Of a DNA stretch of 64,000 bases, positions 36,771 to 44,565 are shown in pieces. This DNA is from Streptomyces sp. NBC_00663 (lineage in GTDB: Bacteria; Actinomycetota; Actinomycetes; Streptomycetales; Streptomycetaceae). The stretch lies in contig NZ_CP109028.1 in assembly GCF_036226885.1 (NCBI RefSeq), positions 62,001 to 126,000 on the forward strand, read 5' to 3'. Below the pieces are notes generated by a model. The model was not told the origin of the DNA, did not search any database, and saw only the letters and a list, made by a program, of their open reading frames with translations. The position numbers were made by a program, and so were the translations under genes. Each line of letters opens with the position of its first letter. Position 1 is the stretch's first letter.

Positions 36771-37433
36771 TCAGAGGCTGCGGGCGGTGATGTCGCCCTG
36801 GGAGGTGGTGGCTCGGATGGTGAGGTCGGTGGTGCCGTCGTTCTTGAGGGTGTTGCTGATCCGGCCGTAGCCGCTGTCCGCGTCGAGGGCGGCGGAGACT
36901 CCGTTGGCGGCGGAGACCGCGATGTTGCCGGACTGGGTGCGGAGCACCACCTCGCCGCGTACGGCCTCGCCGATCCGGATGTCGCCCCGCGCGGTGCTGA
37001 TCTCCGCGGGGCCGCCCAGCCGGCGGACCTCGACGTCACCGTCGATCGCCGTGAGCCGGACGCTCGCAGCCTCGTCGATGCTGATCCGGCGGTACGCGCC
37101 CTCGAAGACGAGGTCGCCGAGACGGCCGACGCTTTCCAGTTCGGTGCTCGCGGTCCTGGCCTCGACGCGGGAGCCGGTGGGCAGTTGGACGGTGATCTCC
37201 ACGGATCCGGAACCCCGCAGCTGGCTCTTGGGCTCGGCGGTGCGGATCCGCAGGACACCGTCGGCGTAGTCGACGGAGGTCCGTTCCGCGGTCTGCACGT
37301 CACTGTTCTTGGCGGGGTCGGCGGGCAGGACCTCGACGGCGGTGTCGGCGCGGTCGGCGGCGACGAAGCGGACGCGTCCGGCGGGGATGTCGAGGACGGC
37401 GGAGATCGGGGCCGGGGTGTCGAAGTTCTGCAT
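36771..37433 (-). CDS. DUF4097 beta-strand repeat protein
   Basis: This 220-aa protein is built of repeating short beta strands such as ISIDEAASVRLTAIDGDVEV and GDIRIGEAVRGEV, the DUF4097 beta-helix fold of unknown function. It has no signal peptide. ATG 37433 follows the AGGAGA of the leader. It is divergent from a MarR-type regulator, a common pairing in Streptomyces where the regulator controls the DUF4097 gene. Confidence 0.82.
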   Translation of the reverse strand: MQNFDTPAPISAVLDIPAGRVRFVAADRADTAVEVLPADPAKNSDVQTAERTSVDYADGVLRIRTAEPKSQLRGSGSVEITVQLPTGSRVEARTASTELESVGRLGDLVFEGAYRRISIDEAASVRLTAIDGDVEVRRLGGPAEISTARGDIRIGEAVRGEVVLRTQSGNIAVSAANGVSAALDADSGYGRISNTLKNDGTTDLTIRATTSQGDITARSL

Positions 37434-37673
37434 GGTGTTCTCCTGTATGCGCTGCTCGTTTCTGATGACAGAAACGCTACGTTGCTTTCCAGTTCCAGGC
37501 AACGCATTCGTTGCGTGAGATCTACGTATGTGCAGGCAGAAGCCTGGAAACTGTTGCAACGACTCTGACGGTAACGCAACACAGCGAGCCCGATCATTGC
37601 AATGGATGAGAAGTGAACGCTATAGTCGGCGTGCACGCGGATGACGTTACGAGGGACCAGCGAGGAGATCGCC
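37434..37673. promoter_or_regulatory. Divergent operator region with GCAAC/GTTGC repeats
   Basis: This 240-bp region carries several copies of GTTGC and its complement, including the inverted pair caacgcattcgttg (about 37500-37514), plus gttgcaac and aacgcaac further right. The clustering between a regulator gene and its presumed target suggests binding by the MarR-type protein. The density is visible by eye only. Confidence 0.5.
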
Positions 37674-38456
37674 ATGCCGGGAGGCAGACTCACCCAGCAG
37701 GAACGCCAGCAGATCGCGCTGGGACTGGCCGACAGCCTCCCGTACGCCGAGATCGCCCGCCGCCTCGACCGCCCGACCTCGACGGTCACCCGTGAGGTGA
37801 TGCGCAACGGCGGACCCACCGCCTACCGCGCCGACCTCGCCCACCGCGCCACCGAACGCCGAGCTCATCGACGTCGTACCCCCGCCCCCGCACGCGGCGC
37901 AGGGGCTGCCTCCCAGCGCGACGGACGTGACGCGGAGGCCGTGGCGGAGTACGAGGAGACGCTCACCACCGTCCTCATGGGTTCGGGTCTGCCCAAGATG
38001 ACGGCCCGGGTGCTGACGTGTCTGTTCACCACCGACGCGGGCAGCCTCAGCGCGTCCCAGCTCGCCCAGCGCCTCCAGGTCAGCCCGGCGTCCATCTCCA
38101 AGGCGATCGCGTTCCTGGAGAGCCAGAGCCTGGTCCGCCGGGAACGCGACGAACGCCGCCGCGACCGCTACATCGTCGACGACGAGCTCTTCTACCAGGC
38201 CACCATCGCCAGCGCCCGGGCCAACGACCAGCTCGTCGCGACCGCGCGGCAGGGCGTCGCCGTCCTCGGCCGCGACACCCCTGCCGCGGCGCGTCTCGAG
38301 AACGTCGCCCGTTTCCTGGACTTCATCAGCGAGAGCATCGTGCGCGCGGCCGAGCAGGCCCGTGAAGTCCTGCACACCGCACCGGAGATGGCCGAGACCG
38401 CACCGGAGACGGCTGAGGACGACAACACCGTCCAGCCGGGGCAGGACCGCGGATAG
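37674..38456 (+). CDS. MarR/GbsR-type regulator with an extra N-terminal HTH
   Basis: This 260-aa protein has an N-terminal HTH (GRLTQQERQQIALGLADSLP and AEIARRLDRPTSTVTREVMR) resembling the IS30-type transposase HTH, an Arg/Ala-rich linker, then a MarR-like winged helix (about 105-165, with SASQLAQRLQVSPASISKAI and LVRRERDERRRDRY) and a C-terminal helical part. ATG 37674 follows GAGGAGA. It probably controls itself and the divergent DUF4097 gene. Confidence 0.85.
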   Translation: MPGGRLTQQERQQIALGLADSLPYAEIARRLDRPTSTVTREVMRNGGPTAYRADLAHRATERRAHRRRTPAPARGAGAASQRDGRDAEAVAEYEETLTTVLMGSGLPKMTARVLTCLFTTDAGSLSASQLAQRLQVSPASISKAIAFLESQSLVRRERDERRRDRYIVDDELFYQATIASARANDQLVATARQGVAVLGRDTPAAARLENVARFLDFISESIVRAAEQAREVLHTAPEMAETAPETAEDDNTVQPGQDRG

Positions 38457-38499
38457 AGTCCCAAGCCGCCGTCAGGAGTCCCCTGTCAGGACCCCGCTG

Positions 38500-38889
38500 T
38501 CACGGCTGGAGCTGTGCCACGTCCGACGACAGCGGGCCGCCCTCGGACCGCTCGGTCTTGCGGCCCTTGCTGCCCGGCGCCAGCGTGCGCGGGTCTATGG
38601 CCTCGGCGGGCGCGCCCGTCGTGTACAGGCCCTCGGGGTCGGTGTCCCGGTCGTGCGGCAGCAGCCAGAAGACCCGGCGGCGGAACGTGCCCGAGGAGCG
38701 GGAGGGCTTGGCGCGGGTGCCGAGCACCGCGTACCCGACCATGCGGCCGTCACGGTGGTAGGCGGGCTTGCCGCGGCGCGTCGGCAGCCGGTCCAGGCTC
38801 TGGCGCACGTAGTCGAGCGTGCTGATGTCCTCGAGCCAGACCAGGTCGTCCTCGTGGACGAGCTCGTCCTCGGCGATGAGGGCGCTCAT
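38500..38889 (-). CDS. Small protein of the left replication module
   Basis: This 129-aa protein has EDDLVWLEDISTLDYVRQSL, DGRMVGYAVLG and RRRVFWLLPHDRDTDPEGLY blocks and an acidic N-terminus. A clear paralogue lies at 57331-57711 in the second module, so it is a true gene. Its ATG overlaps the helicase stop by 4 bp, making it the third gene of the primase-helicase operon. The function is unknown; a replication accessory or copy-control role is inferred only from the conserved association. Confidence 0.8.
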   Translation of the reverse strand: MSALIAEDELVHEDDLVWLEDISTLDYVRQSLDRLPTRRGKPAYHRDGRMVGYAVLGTRAKPSRSSGTFRRRVFWLLPHDRDTDPEGLYTTGAPAEAIDPRTLAPGSKGRKTERSEGGPLSSDVAQLQP

Positions 38890-40406
38890 GCTGTCTCCTC
38901 GTCGGCGACAAGTCCGATGCCCGGGTAGTACTTGCGCTGGTTGGACAGGATCATCTCCTTGGGTGATTCCAGTCCCACCACCTCACGGACCCGCGCCGCG
39001 AAGGCCCGGGACGAGAGCGCCGGGGCCCCCTCATTGTGACACCAGCTCTTATATACCGCGTAGAGCTGTGCCTGTTCGGCCCTCAACTCCGGGGCAAGCC
39101 GGCAGGATTCCGACAGGAAGCGTCCCGTGTGGTCCTCGGTCTCCGCGTACGCCGTCGTGGCGATCCGTACCCGCTCGGGGCCGTTGAGGTCCTTTTGGCC
39201 GCCCAGGTAGCGACGGGCGCCCAGGATCAGCCAGTTGAGGATGCCGGGGCCCTCCTCGGTGACCAGGATGTCCGCGAGGTTGTCGACCTTGCGGTCGTCC
39301 GGCACGACCCGCTCGAACGGGATCAAGCGCATGCGGCGCCAGAACGCGAAGCCGCCGGTGCCCACTTCGGGCCGGTGGTTGCCCAGCAGCCAGAGTTTGT
39401 GGGTGGGCTGGAAGCTGAAGAAGTCCTGGCGCATCCGGCGGGCCTTGATCCGGTCGCCGCCGGTCAGGAGCTTGACCCGGGCCTCGTCGAAGCGGTCCCC
39501 CGGCTTGACCTCGCTGCACACGATGACGCGCCGGCCGTGCAGTTCGGCCAGGTCGGTGGGGTGCCCCTCGTAGGGGCGGGCCATCAGGAAGCCGGGCGGG
39601 GCGGCGTCGGCGTAGTCCCCCACCAGCTTGATCAGCACGTCCAGGAGCACCGACTTACCGTTCTTGCCGGAGCCGAACAGGAACGGCATGACCTGTCCGC
39701 CGACGTCGCCGGTGATGGAGTAGCCCAGCAGCAGATGCAGGAAGTCGATCATCTCCGCGCCTTCGGGGCCGTCGCCGAAGGTGTCGGTGAGGAAGCGGTC
39801 CCAGCGCGGGGTGGGCATCGCCTGGGGGGCCGCGGTGGTGGAGCGGGAGTGGAAGTCCTTGTCGGGGTCGGGGGTACGGATCAGCCCGGTGCGCAGGTCC
39901 ACGACTCCGGCCGGGGTGCACAGCGCGTACGGGTCGGCGTCGAGGCGGGCCGCGTTGAGGACCATGCCGGGCGCGGACTTGGCCTGCGCGAGCATCGCGT
40001 TCATGCCGCTGGTGCTCAGGGCGCGGCGCCGGTGCTGCTGGAGGGCGAGGGAGGTGTACACGCCGCGCGGGTCGTTGCTCGCGAGGGACTCGGCGAGGTC
40101 GCCGGCGGCCCACATCACGGTGTCGTCCTCGTCCATCTGCCAGCGGGTGCTGTCCCAGCGGAACCAGCCGAGTCCGGGGACGTGCCGGTAGTCGTTGGAG
40201 TAGAGCCGGACGAACAGTTTGGCGTTGCCCCGGTCGCTGAGGGTGTCGGGCAGCAGCCCGTCGGCGGTGGCCTCGGCCTGCACGGGGTCGGCCTGCACGG
40301 GGTCGGCCTCGTCGGGGCAGGGGGCCGGCGCGGAGGGGCGCTGGGCGAGGATCTGCGCGGCGACGGCCTGGGCGTCGAAGAGGGCGTCTTCCTGGCGGGA
40401 CGTCAT
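38886..40406 (-). CDS. P4/D5-type replicative helicase (left module)
   Basis: This 506-aa protein has an N-terminal Ala/Pro-rich linker, a D5_N-like domain (about 70-220, with RGNAKLFVRLYSNDYRHVPG and TPAGVVDLRTGLI) and an SF3-type ATPase core with Walker A FGSGKNGKSVLL, Walker B-like RRVIVCSEV and a sensor region LWLLGNHRPEV. It is the helicase half of a plasmid/phage primase-helicase. ATG 40406 overlaps the primase stop by 4 bp; the frame continues upstream into primase DNA, but that part is a shadow. It should act at the iteron origin at 41.5-42.1 kb. Confidence 0.88.
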   Translation of the reverse strand: MTSRQEDALFDAQAVAAQILAQRPSAPAPCPDEADPVQADPVQAEATADGLLPDTLSDRGNAKLFVRLYSNDYRHVPGLGWFRWDSTRWQMDEDDTVMWAAGDLAESLASNDPRGVYTSLALQQHRRRALSTSGMNAMLAQAKSAPGMVLNAARLDADPYALCTPAGVVDLRTGLIRTPDPDKDFHSRSTTAAPQAMPTPRWDRFLTDTFGDGPEGAEMIDFLHLLLGYSITGDVGGQVMPFLFGSGKNGKSVLLDVLIKLVGDYADAAPPGFLMARPYEGHPTDLAELHGRRVIVCSEVKPGDRFDEARVKLLTGGDRIKARRMRQDFFSFQPTHKLWLLGNHRPEVGTGGFAFWRRMRLIPFERVVPDDRKVDNLADILVTEEGPGILNWLILGARRYLGGQKDLNGPERVRIATTAYAETEDHTGRFLSESCRLAPELRAEQAQLYAVYKSWCHNEGAPALSSRAFAARVREVVGLESPKEMILSNQRKYYPGIGLVADEETA

Positions 40407-41500
40407 GCGCGACCTCCCGGCAGCAGCGGGCGGGTGCGGCCGGCGCTGAGGCCGCTGCGGATGATGGCCGTGTAGCGGCGTTCCTGGCCCGGCCTGGCGT
40501 GCTCGGCGGCCTCCCTGAGGGCGTGCTCGGCCTCGTCCACGGCGAGCTGTCCTCCGGCCACCAGACCGCCCGCGGTGAAAGCGGCCCGGTTCAACTTCTC
40601 GGAGAACGCGGCTCCTTCGCTTACGGCGGCACAGGCGGCCACCTCCGCGAGCAGCGCGGCCAGGACGCGGCTGGCGGCCCCCTGGGCGCCTCCGGCGGCG
40701 AGGACGGCCTGCCGGGCCCGTGGCGGCACCGGCCGGGGCGCGGGGACGTACGCGGGCGGCAGATGCCCGGTGCGCTCCAGTTCGCGGGCCAGCCAGTCGG
40801 GCAGGGGCGCGGGCTCCCGGGCGGGGCCGACGGGCTCGTACAGCCCGGCGTCGGTCACGGTGCCGGGGGCGACGATGTAGCCGCCGTACGCCCGTACGTC
40901 GACCTGCCAGGCCAGCGCGCGGGCGCCGGAGCCGGTGGAGCACTGCCAGCGGTGCCCGCTGTGCGCCCGGTACCAGACGTGCAGGCCGCCGGAGGGGGTC
41001 CTGACGCGCAGGGTGGTCTCGTCGTCGGCGGGGCTGGTGAAGCCGCGCAGGGCGGCGAGCACGCCGATGGTGTGGAAGCCGTTGGCCAGCCCGGTCAGGT
41101 CGATGCTGTCGGCGATCGCGATGCCCGGCAGCAGGCGGTCCCGGCCCGGGAGTTGGCGTTCGTGCGCGTCGATGTCGACGACCAGCAGGCCCGCGGGCCC
41201 GCAGGAGATGCCCACGCCGAAGCCCGGGTTGGCGCCCCACCACTGCTCGATACGGGCGAAGTCCAGCGTGGCGGCGTGGAATCCGTGGCACCAGCGGCCC
41301 GCGGCAGGGCAGCCGCAGCCCGTGTGGTGATGGCCGGGCCGACGGCAGTCCTCGCAGTTGCCCGCGGGGGTCTTGCGCCCCGGGGCGAGGGGATGGACAG
41401 GCCATCCCCGGCTGGCACACCACCGAGCTGTCACCAACGGGCCCGCGACTGGGGCGGACAGAGATGAGTAGCTACGCGAGTTGTGCAGCTCAGAGGCCAT
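40403..41500 (-). CDS. Bifunctional primase-polymerase (left module)
   Basis: This 365-aa protein contains a prim-pol domain: WCASRGWPVHPLAPGRKTP, a Cys/His cluster (CEDC, HHHTGCGC), metal-binding DIDAH in LLVVDIDAHERQ, and TPSGGLHVWY. The C-terminal half is helical, with SEKLNRAAFTAGGLVAGGQL. It starts DNA synthesis for the helicase downstream. ATG 41500 is preferred over GTG 41506. The gene points away from the iteron region directly upstream. Its paralogue at 54334-55476 shares all these motifs. Confidence 0.88.
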   Translation of the reverse strand: MASELHNSRSYSSLSAPVAGPLVTARWCASRGWPVHPLAPGRKTPAGNCEDCRRPGHHHTGCGCPAAGRWCHGFHAATLDFARIEQWWGANPGFGVGISCGPAGLLVVDIDAHERQLPGRDRLLPGIAIADSIDLTGLANGFHTIGVLAALRGFTSPADDETTLRVRTPSGGLHVWYRAHSGHRWQCSTGSGARALAWQVDVRAYGGYIVAPGTVTDAGLYEPVGPAREPAPLPDWLARELERTGHLPPAYVPAPRPVPPRARQAVLAAGGAQGAASRVLAALLAEVAACAAVSEGAAFSEKLNRAAFTAGGLVAGGQLAVDEAEHALREAAEHARPGQERRYTAIIRSGLSAGRTRPLLPGGRA

Positions 41501-41707
41501 GCGCACCCCCCACCAGCGACCGAAGCGACTGAGCGACCGGAACAGCCTAGCGAAGCAAGTGGGAACCGAGAGTCCCCTGTGGAAAACAAAGATTCGATTC
41601 GCTTCGGAGGCCTCAGCGACTGAGCGACTGAAGCGCAGCGACTGAACGTCTTCGGTAGCTACTCAGTCGCTGCGAGAAAACCGCAGGTCAGCGATAGTGA
41701 AGAGACT

Positions 41708-41822
41708 AAAACAGCGACTGAAGCGACTCAGCGACTGAATATATGACGCGCACACGCGCACACGCACGCACGCGCCAATGTCTTCATATACCTGGTCGCT
41801 GAGTCGCTTCAGTCGCTGTTTT
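41708..41822. repeat. Perfect 28-bp inverted repeat of iterons around an alternating purine-pyrimidine spacer
   Basis: The arms at 41708-41735 and 41795-41822 are exact reverse complements; each holds three GCGACT-type hexamers. The 59-bp spacer between them contains gcgcacacgcgcacacgcac, an alternating purine-pyrimidine tract that can melt or adopt Z-form, next to short AT-rich segments (aatatatga, catata). This is the likely initiation core. Confidence 0.9.
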
Positions 41823-41869
41823 CCGGGACAGAACCCCTCTGACCTGGTACTTCTTCACAGCGACTGAAG

Positions 41870-41894
41870 AGCTACCGAAGCTGCTTCGGTAGCT
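41870..41894. other. 11-bp-stem hairpin in the left origin
   Basis: The arms agctaccgaag (41870-41880) and cttcggtagct (41884-41894) are perfect complements with a 3-nt loop, flanked by iterons. It could be a cruciform or loading site in the origin, or the end of a small transcript. Confidence 0.6.
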
Positions 41895-42271
41895 GGTCTT
41901 CAGTCGCTGGTCGCTTTTCGGGCCGATCGAGGGTCAGCGACCGAAGCGGACGCCGCCTGCGGGCTAAGCGACCGAAGCGACTCAAGCGACTCTGGATCTG
42001 ACGTGAAGTCGACCGGAGCCACGCCGTCCGAAAAGCACCGGTGCGGGCATGCCGTCCCCGCCAGGTCTCCGACTTTGCATCGCTTCAGTCGCTGTCCCCC
42101 ACCGAAGCCGCCTTGACCTGGGCCGCCTTGGCAGCGATCGGGAGCGACCCGGGCTCTGCCACGCCAGGCCCTGGCCACACGGCAACACCGCCACCCCGTA
42201 CGGCGAACTTCACTCCCTCCTGGCCCATACTGATCTCCTGCACGACAGACCGGGGCGCGGGAGGAGACGAA

Positions 42272-42844
42272 ATGCCGGATCGCACTCATCAGTTCGGCAT
42301 GTACGGCGCCCGCGGCATCAAGGGCCACGAGGCCGTGGCTCGTCGCCTGGATGCCCTCGCCGGGTACATCGCCACCCCCATCACCGCCCGCCGCGGCCTG
42401 CTGGCCCGCCTGCACTACCTCACCCGCACCGACCACGCCCGGGCCGCCGCGCGTGCCGCGGGCCTGACGGTCACCGACCGCACCCTGAAGGCCTGGCTGG
42501 ACGGCAAGCGCAGCCCCACCAAGAAGAACCTCGACCGCATCGAGCAGGCCTACCGCACCGTCCGCCGCCACAACACCGCCCGCTACCTCCTGGCCCGCCT
42601 CAACCGCGAGGGCCGCGGCACCCGCGTCGAGATCCACCCCCTCAACCAGTCGCAGGTCCCCCGACCCCGGCAGCGCATGGTGGAGTTCCGCACCCTCAAC
42701 ATCCGCCACTGGGACCGCATCGTCGACGCCTGGGCCGCCGACAACCTCCAGGCCCTCGACGACGCCTGGGTCGACCAGATCGTGGACCTGGGCTCGCAGT
42801 GGGGGCAGTACGAGTACGTCACCAACATCGGGTTCGCGGCCTGA
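42272..42844 (+). CDS. HTH protein beside the left origin
   Basis: This 190-aa protein starts at ATG 42272 after GAGGAGA. Residues about 55-100 form a HTH-like segment (RAAGLTVTDRTLKAWLDGKR followed by SPTKKNLDRIEQAYRTVR). The rest includes GMYGARGIKGHEAVARRLDA at the start and a C-terminal DSWQ-poor acidic region ending YEYVTNIGFAA. I do not recognise the family. It is divergent from the primase across the iterons, so origin binding or copy control is plausible. Confidence 0.75.
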   Translation: MPDRTHQFGMYGARGIKGHEAVARRLDALAGYIATPITARRGLLARLHYLTRTDHARAAARAAGLTVTDRTLKAWLDGKRSPTKKNLDRIEQAYRTVRRHNTARYLLARLNREGRGTRVEIHPLNQSQVPRPRQRMVEFRTLNIRHWDRIVDAWAADNLQALDDAWVDQIVDLGSQWGQYEYVTNIGFAA

Positions 42845-43085
42845 GCCGTCGGGCGTGCCACGCAGACGGCCCGCCCGCGTCGTCAGCCAGCCTCACCGCA
42901 TGCGCCCCGCGTACGGGCCCGAGCGGCGGCCACAGCGCCTGGAAGACGGCCGGGTCGTGGGAAACGCCGGCTTGAAAAGAACCCGCCCCCTCGGCGAACC
43001 CTCTCCCTACCTGAACCCGCCCGGAACCCCGCTCGTTCTCGTGATGACGACCTGACCGCCGACACGGAAAGAGAATTCGCGGCCC

Positions 43086-44318
43086 ATGAGCCTCCACGAG
43101 CAGTGCCCCCACCAGGACACCAGAACCGTCATCGACGCCGCCTTCAAGGCCGACGCCCCCGCGCGGTACGCCAAGCTGCGCGAACTCGGGCCCATCCACC
43201 CGGCCGAGTTCCACCTCGGTCTCAAGGGCTGGGTGATCGTCGGCTACGACCTGGCCCGCGAGGCGCTCACCCACCCCGCGCTGCTCAAGGACCCCACCCC
43301 CGCCGCCGAGGCCCTGGCCGCCGCCGGTTACGTACTCAACAAACCCTCCGTCGGGCTTGGCGCCCAGATGATGGAGGCCGACCCGCCCGAGCACACCCGG
43401 CTGCGCCGCCTGGCCTCGGCCGCGTTCACCCCACGCCGTACGGCTGAACTGGCCCCGCGCATCGAGCAGATCGCCCACGACCTGGTCGACGCGCTGCCAC
43501 CGACCGGCGAGACCGACCTCGTCGAGGCGTTCAACGCCCCGCTACCAGGCACGGTCATCGCCGAACTCCTCGGCATCCCCGAGGAACACCACCAGGACTT
43601 CCGGCGCTGGTCGGCCCAGGCGCTGCGGGTCGCCTCTCCCGAACACCGCCCGGCTCTCACCGGACTGCACGGGCTGCTGGCCGACGTCCTGAAGCAGAAG
43701 CGCCGCCGCCCACAGGACGACTTGCTGTCCGCCCTGGTCGCCGTACGCGACGAGGAAGACGGCCGGCTGACCGAGGCGGAACTCGTGGGCACGGCCATGA
43801 TGCTGGTCGTCGCCGGCCACGAGAGCAGCGTGAACCTGCTCGGCAACGCCGAGCTCGCCCTGCTGCAACACCCCGACCAGCTGCGGCTGTTGCGAGAGCA
43901 CCCCGAGCTGTTGCCCGGCGCGGTGGAGGAGTTCCTGCGCTACGACCCCTCCGTCGAACGCTCCACCAGCCGCTACGCGGCCGAGGACCTCGAACTCGCC
44001 GGGGTAGCGATCCCCCGGGGCAGCATGGTCGTCGTGGCCCTGGGCGCGGCCGGGCGCGACGCCCCGCAGGCCGAGAACGCCCACCCCGCCGTACTCGACG
44101 TGACCCGCCCCGCCGCCCGGCACCTGGCCTTCGGACACGGCATCCACTACTGCCTGGGCGCCCCGCTGGCCCGCCTCGAGGCGACCATCGCGCTGCGGGT
44201 CCTGCTCGCCCGTGTCCCCGTACTCGAACTCGCGGTGCCCGCCGCCGAGTTGGAGTGGATCGGCTCCGGCATCATCCGCGGGGTGCTGGCGCTTCCAGTG
44301 CGGTACCGCGTCGGCTGA
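43086..44318 (+). CDS. Cytochrome P450
   Basis: This 410-aa soluble P450 has the heme motif FGHGIHYCLGAPLAR, the ExxR-type EEFLR and the I-helix VVAGHESSVNLL, where Ser replaces the usual Thr of the acid-alcohol pair. It looks like the CYP105/CYP107-type enzymes that hydroxylate secondary metabolites. No redox partner gene is adjacent. It stands alone between plasmid replication genes and ABC-F genes, so its pathway is unclear. Confidence 0.9.
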   Translation: MSLHEQCPHQDTRTVIDAAFKADAPARYAKLRELGPIHPAEFHLGLKGWVIVGYDLAREALTHPALLKDPTPAAEALAAAGYVLNKPSVGLGAQMMEADPPEHTRLRRLASAAFTPRRTAELAPRIEQIAHDLVDALPPTGETDLVEAFNAPLPGTVIAELLGIPEEHHQDFRRWSAQALRVASPEHRPALTGLHGLLADVLKQKRRRPQDDLLSALVAVRDEEDGRLTEAELVGTAMMLVVAGHESSVNLLGNAELALLQHPDQLRLLREHPELLPGAVEEFLRYDPSVERSTSRYAAEDLELAGVAIPRGSMVVVALGAAGRDAPQAENAHPAVLDVTRPAARHLAFGHGIHYCLGAPLARLEATIALRVLLARVPVLELAVPAAELEWIGSGIIRGVLALPVRYRVG

Positions 44319-44565
44319 CCTGGATGTTGCACACGTATGAGCCGGGCCGATCGCCGCTGTTAGGCTGCGAGAGACGTTGACCGTGTATCGAGGAGTCACA
44401 GACGTGGTGGGTGAAGACGACATCTCCGGGTGAGACCCGGAGCTGACGGCCACCGGCCGGCGCACAGGAGCGCTGCCGAGGTGGTCCGTCTCGTCGTACC
44501 CCTTTTCCCACGTCTGCCCAGGGCAGAGCTCTCTTCTCCGCCCTCGACCCACCCGAGGTCATTCC
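44319..44565 (+). promoter_or_regulatory. Leader of the ABC-F operon with attenuator-like structure
   Basis: The 247-bp leader contains a short uORF (44404-44433) whose stop codon lies inside a perfect hairpin (ctccgggt, 3-nt loop, acccggag; 44424-44442). A second hairpin (tctgccc/gggcaga, 44513-44527) is followed by a pyrimidine-rich run. Antibiotic-resistance ABC-F genes are commonly controlled by ribosome stalling on such uORFs, which stops the terminator forming. A -10-like TAGGCT is at 44361-44366. Confidence 0.6.
44404..44433 (+). CDS. Leader peptide VVGEDDISG (uORF)
   Basis: GTG 44404 follows GAGGAG (44390-44395) with 8-nt spacing and opens nine codons, VVGEDDISG, ending at a TGA that sits in a strong hairpin. 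Size, RBS strength and position upstream of an ABC-F gene fit a regulatory leader peptide. GTG 44407 is an alternative start. Confidence 0.55.
   Translation: MVGEDDISG

Larger units (their letters stand above)
41501..42271. other. Putative replication origin of the left module (GCGACT iterons)
   Basis: This 771-bp gene-free region is filled with at least a dozen copies of the hexamer GCGACT in both orientations, often 8-9 bp apart as in gcgactgaagcgact. Copies appear around 41525, 41616-41640, 41714-41736, 41796-41816, 41860, 41905, 41970-41990 and 42080. In the middle is a 28-bp inverted repeat around a 59-bp spacer (separate entry). Iterons directly upstream of the primase operon are typical of plasmid origins. 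Confidence 0.8.

Noticed and set aside
38886-41423. Extension of the helicase frame to 845 aa
   Set aside because: The upstream part is Arg/Pro-rich and overlaps the real primase in another phase. The ATG at 40406 overlaps the primase stop, as in the right module.
41501-42271. Chromosomal oriC
   Set aside because: No dnaA, dnaN or DnaA boxes; iterons and primase-helicase genes fit a plasmid-type origin.
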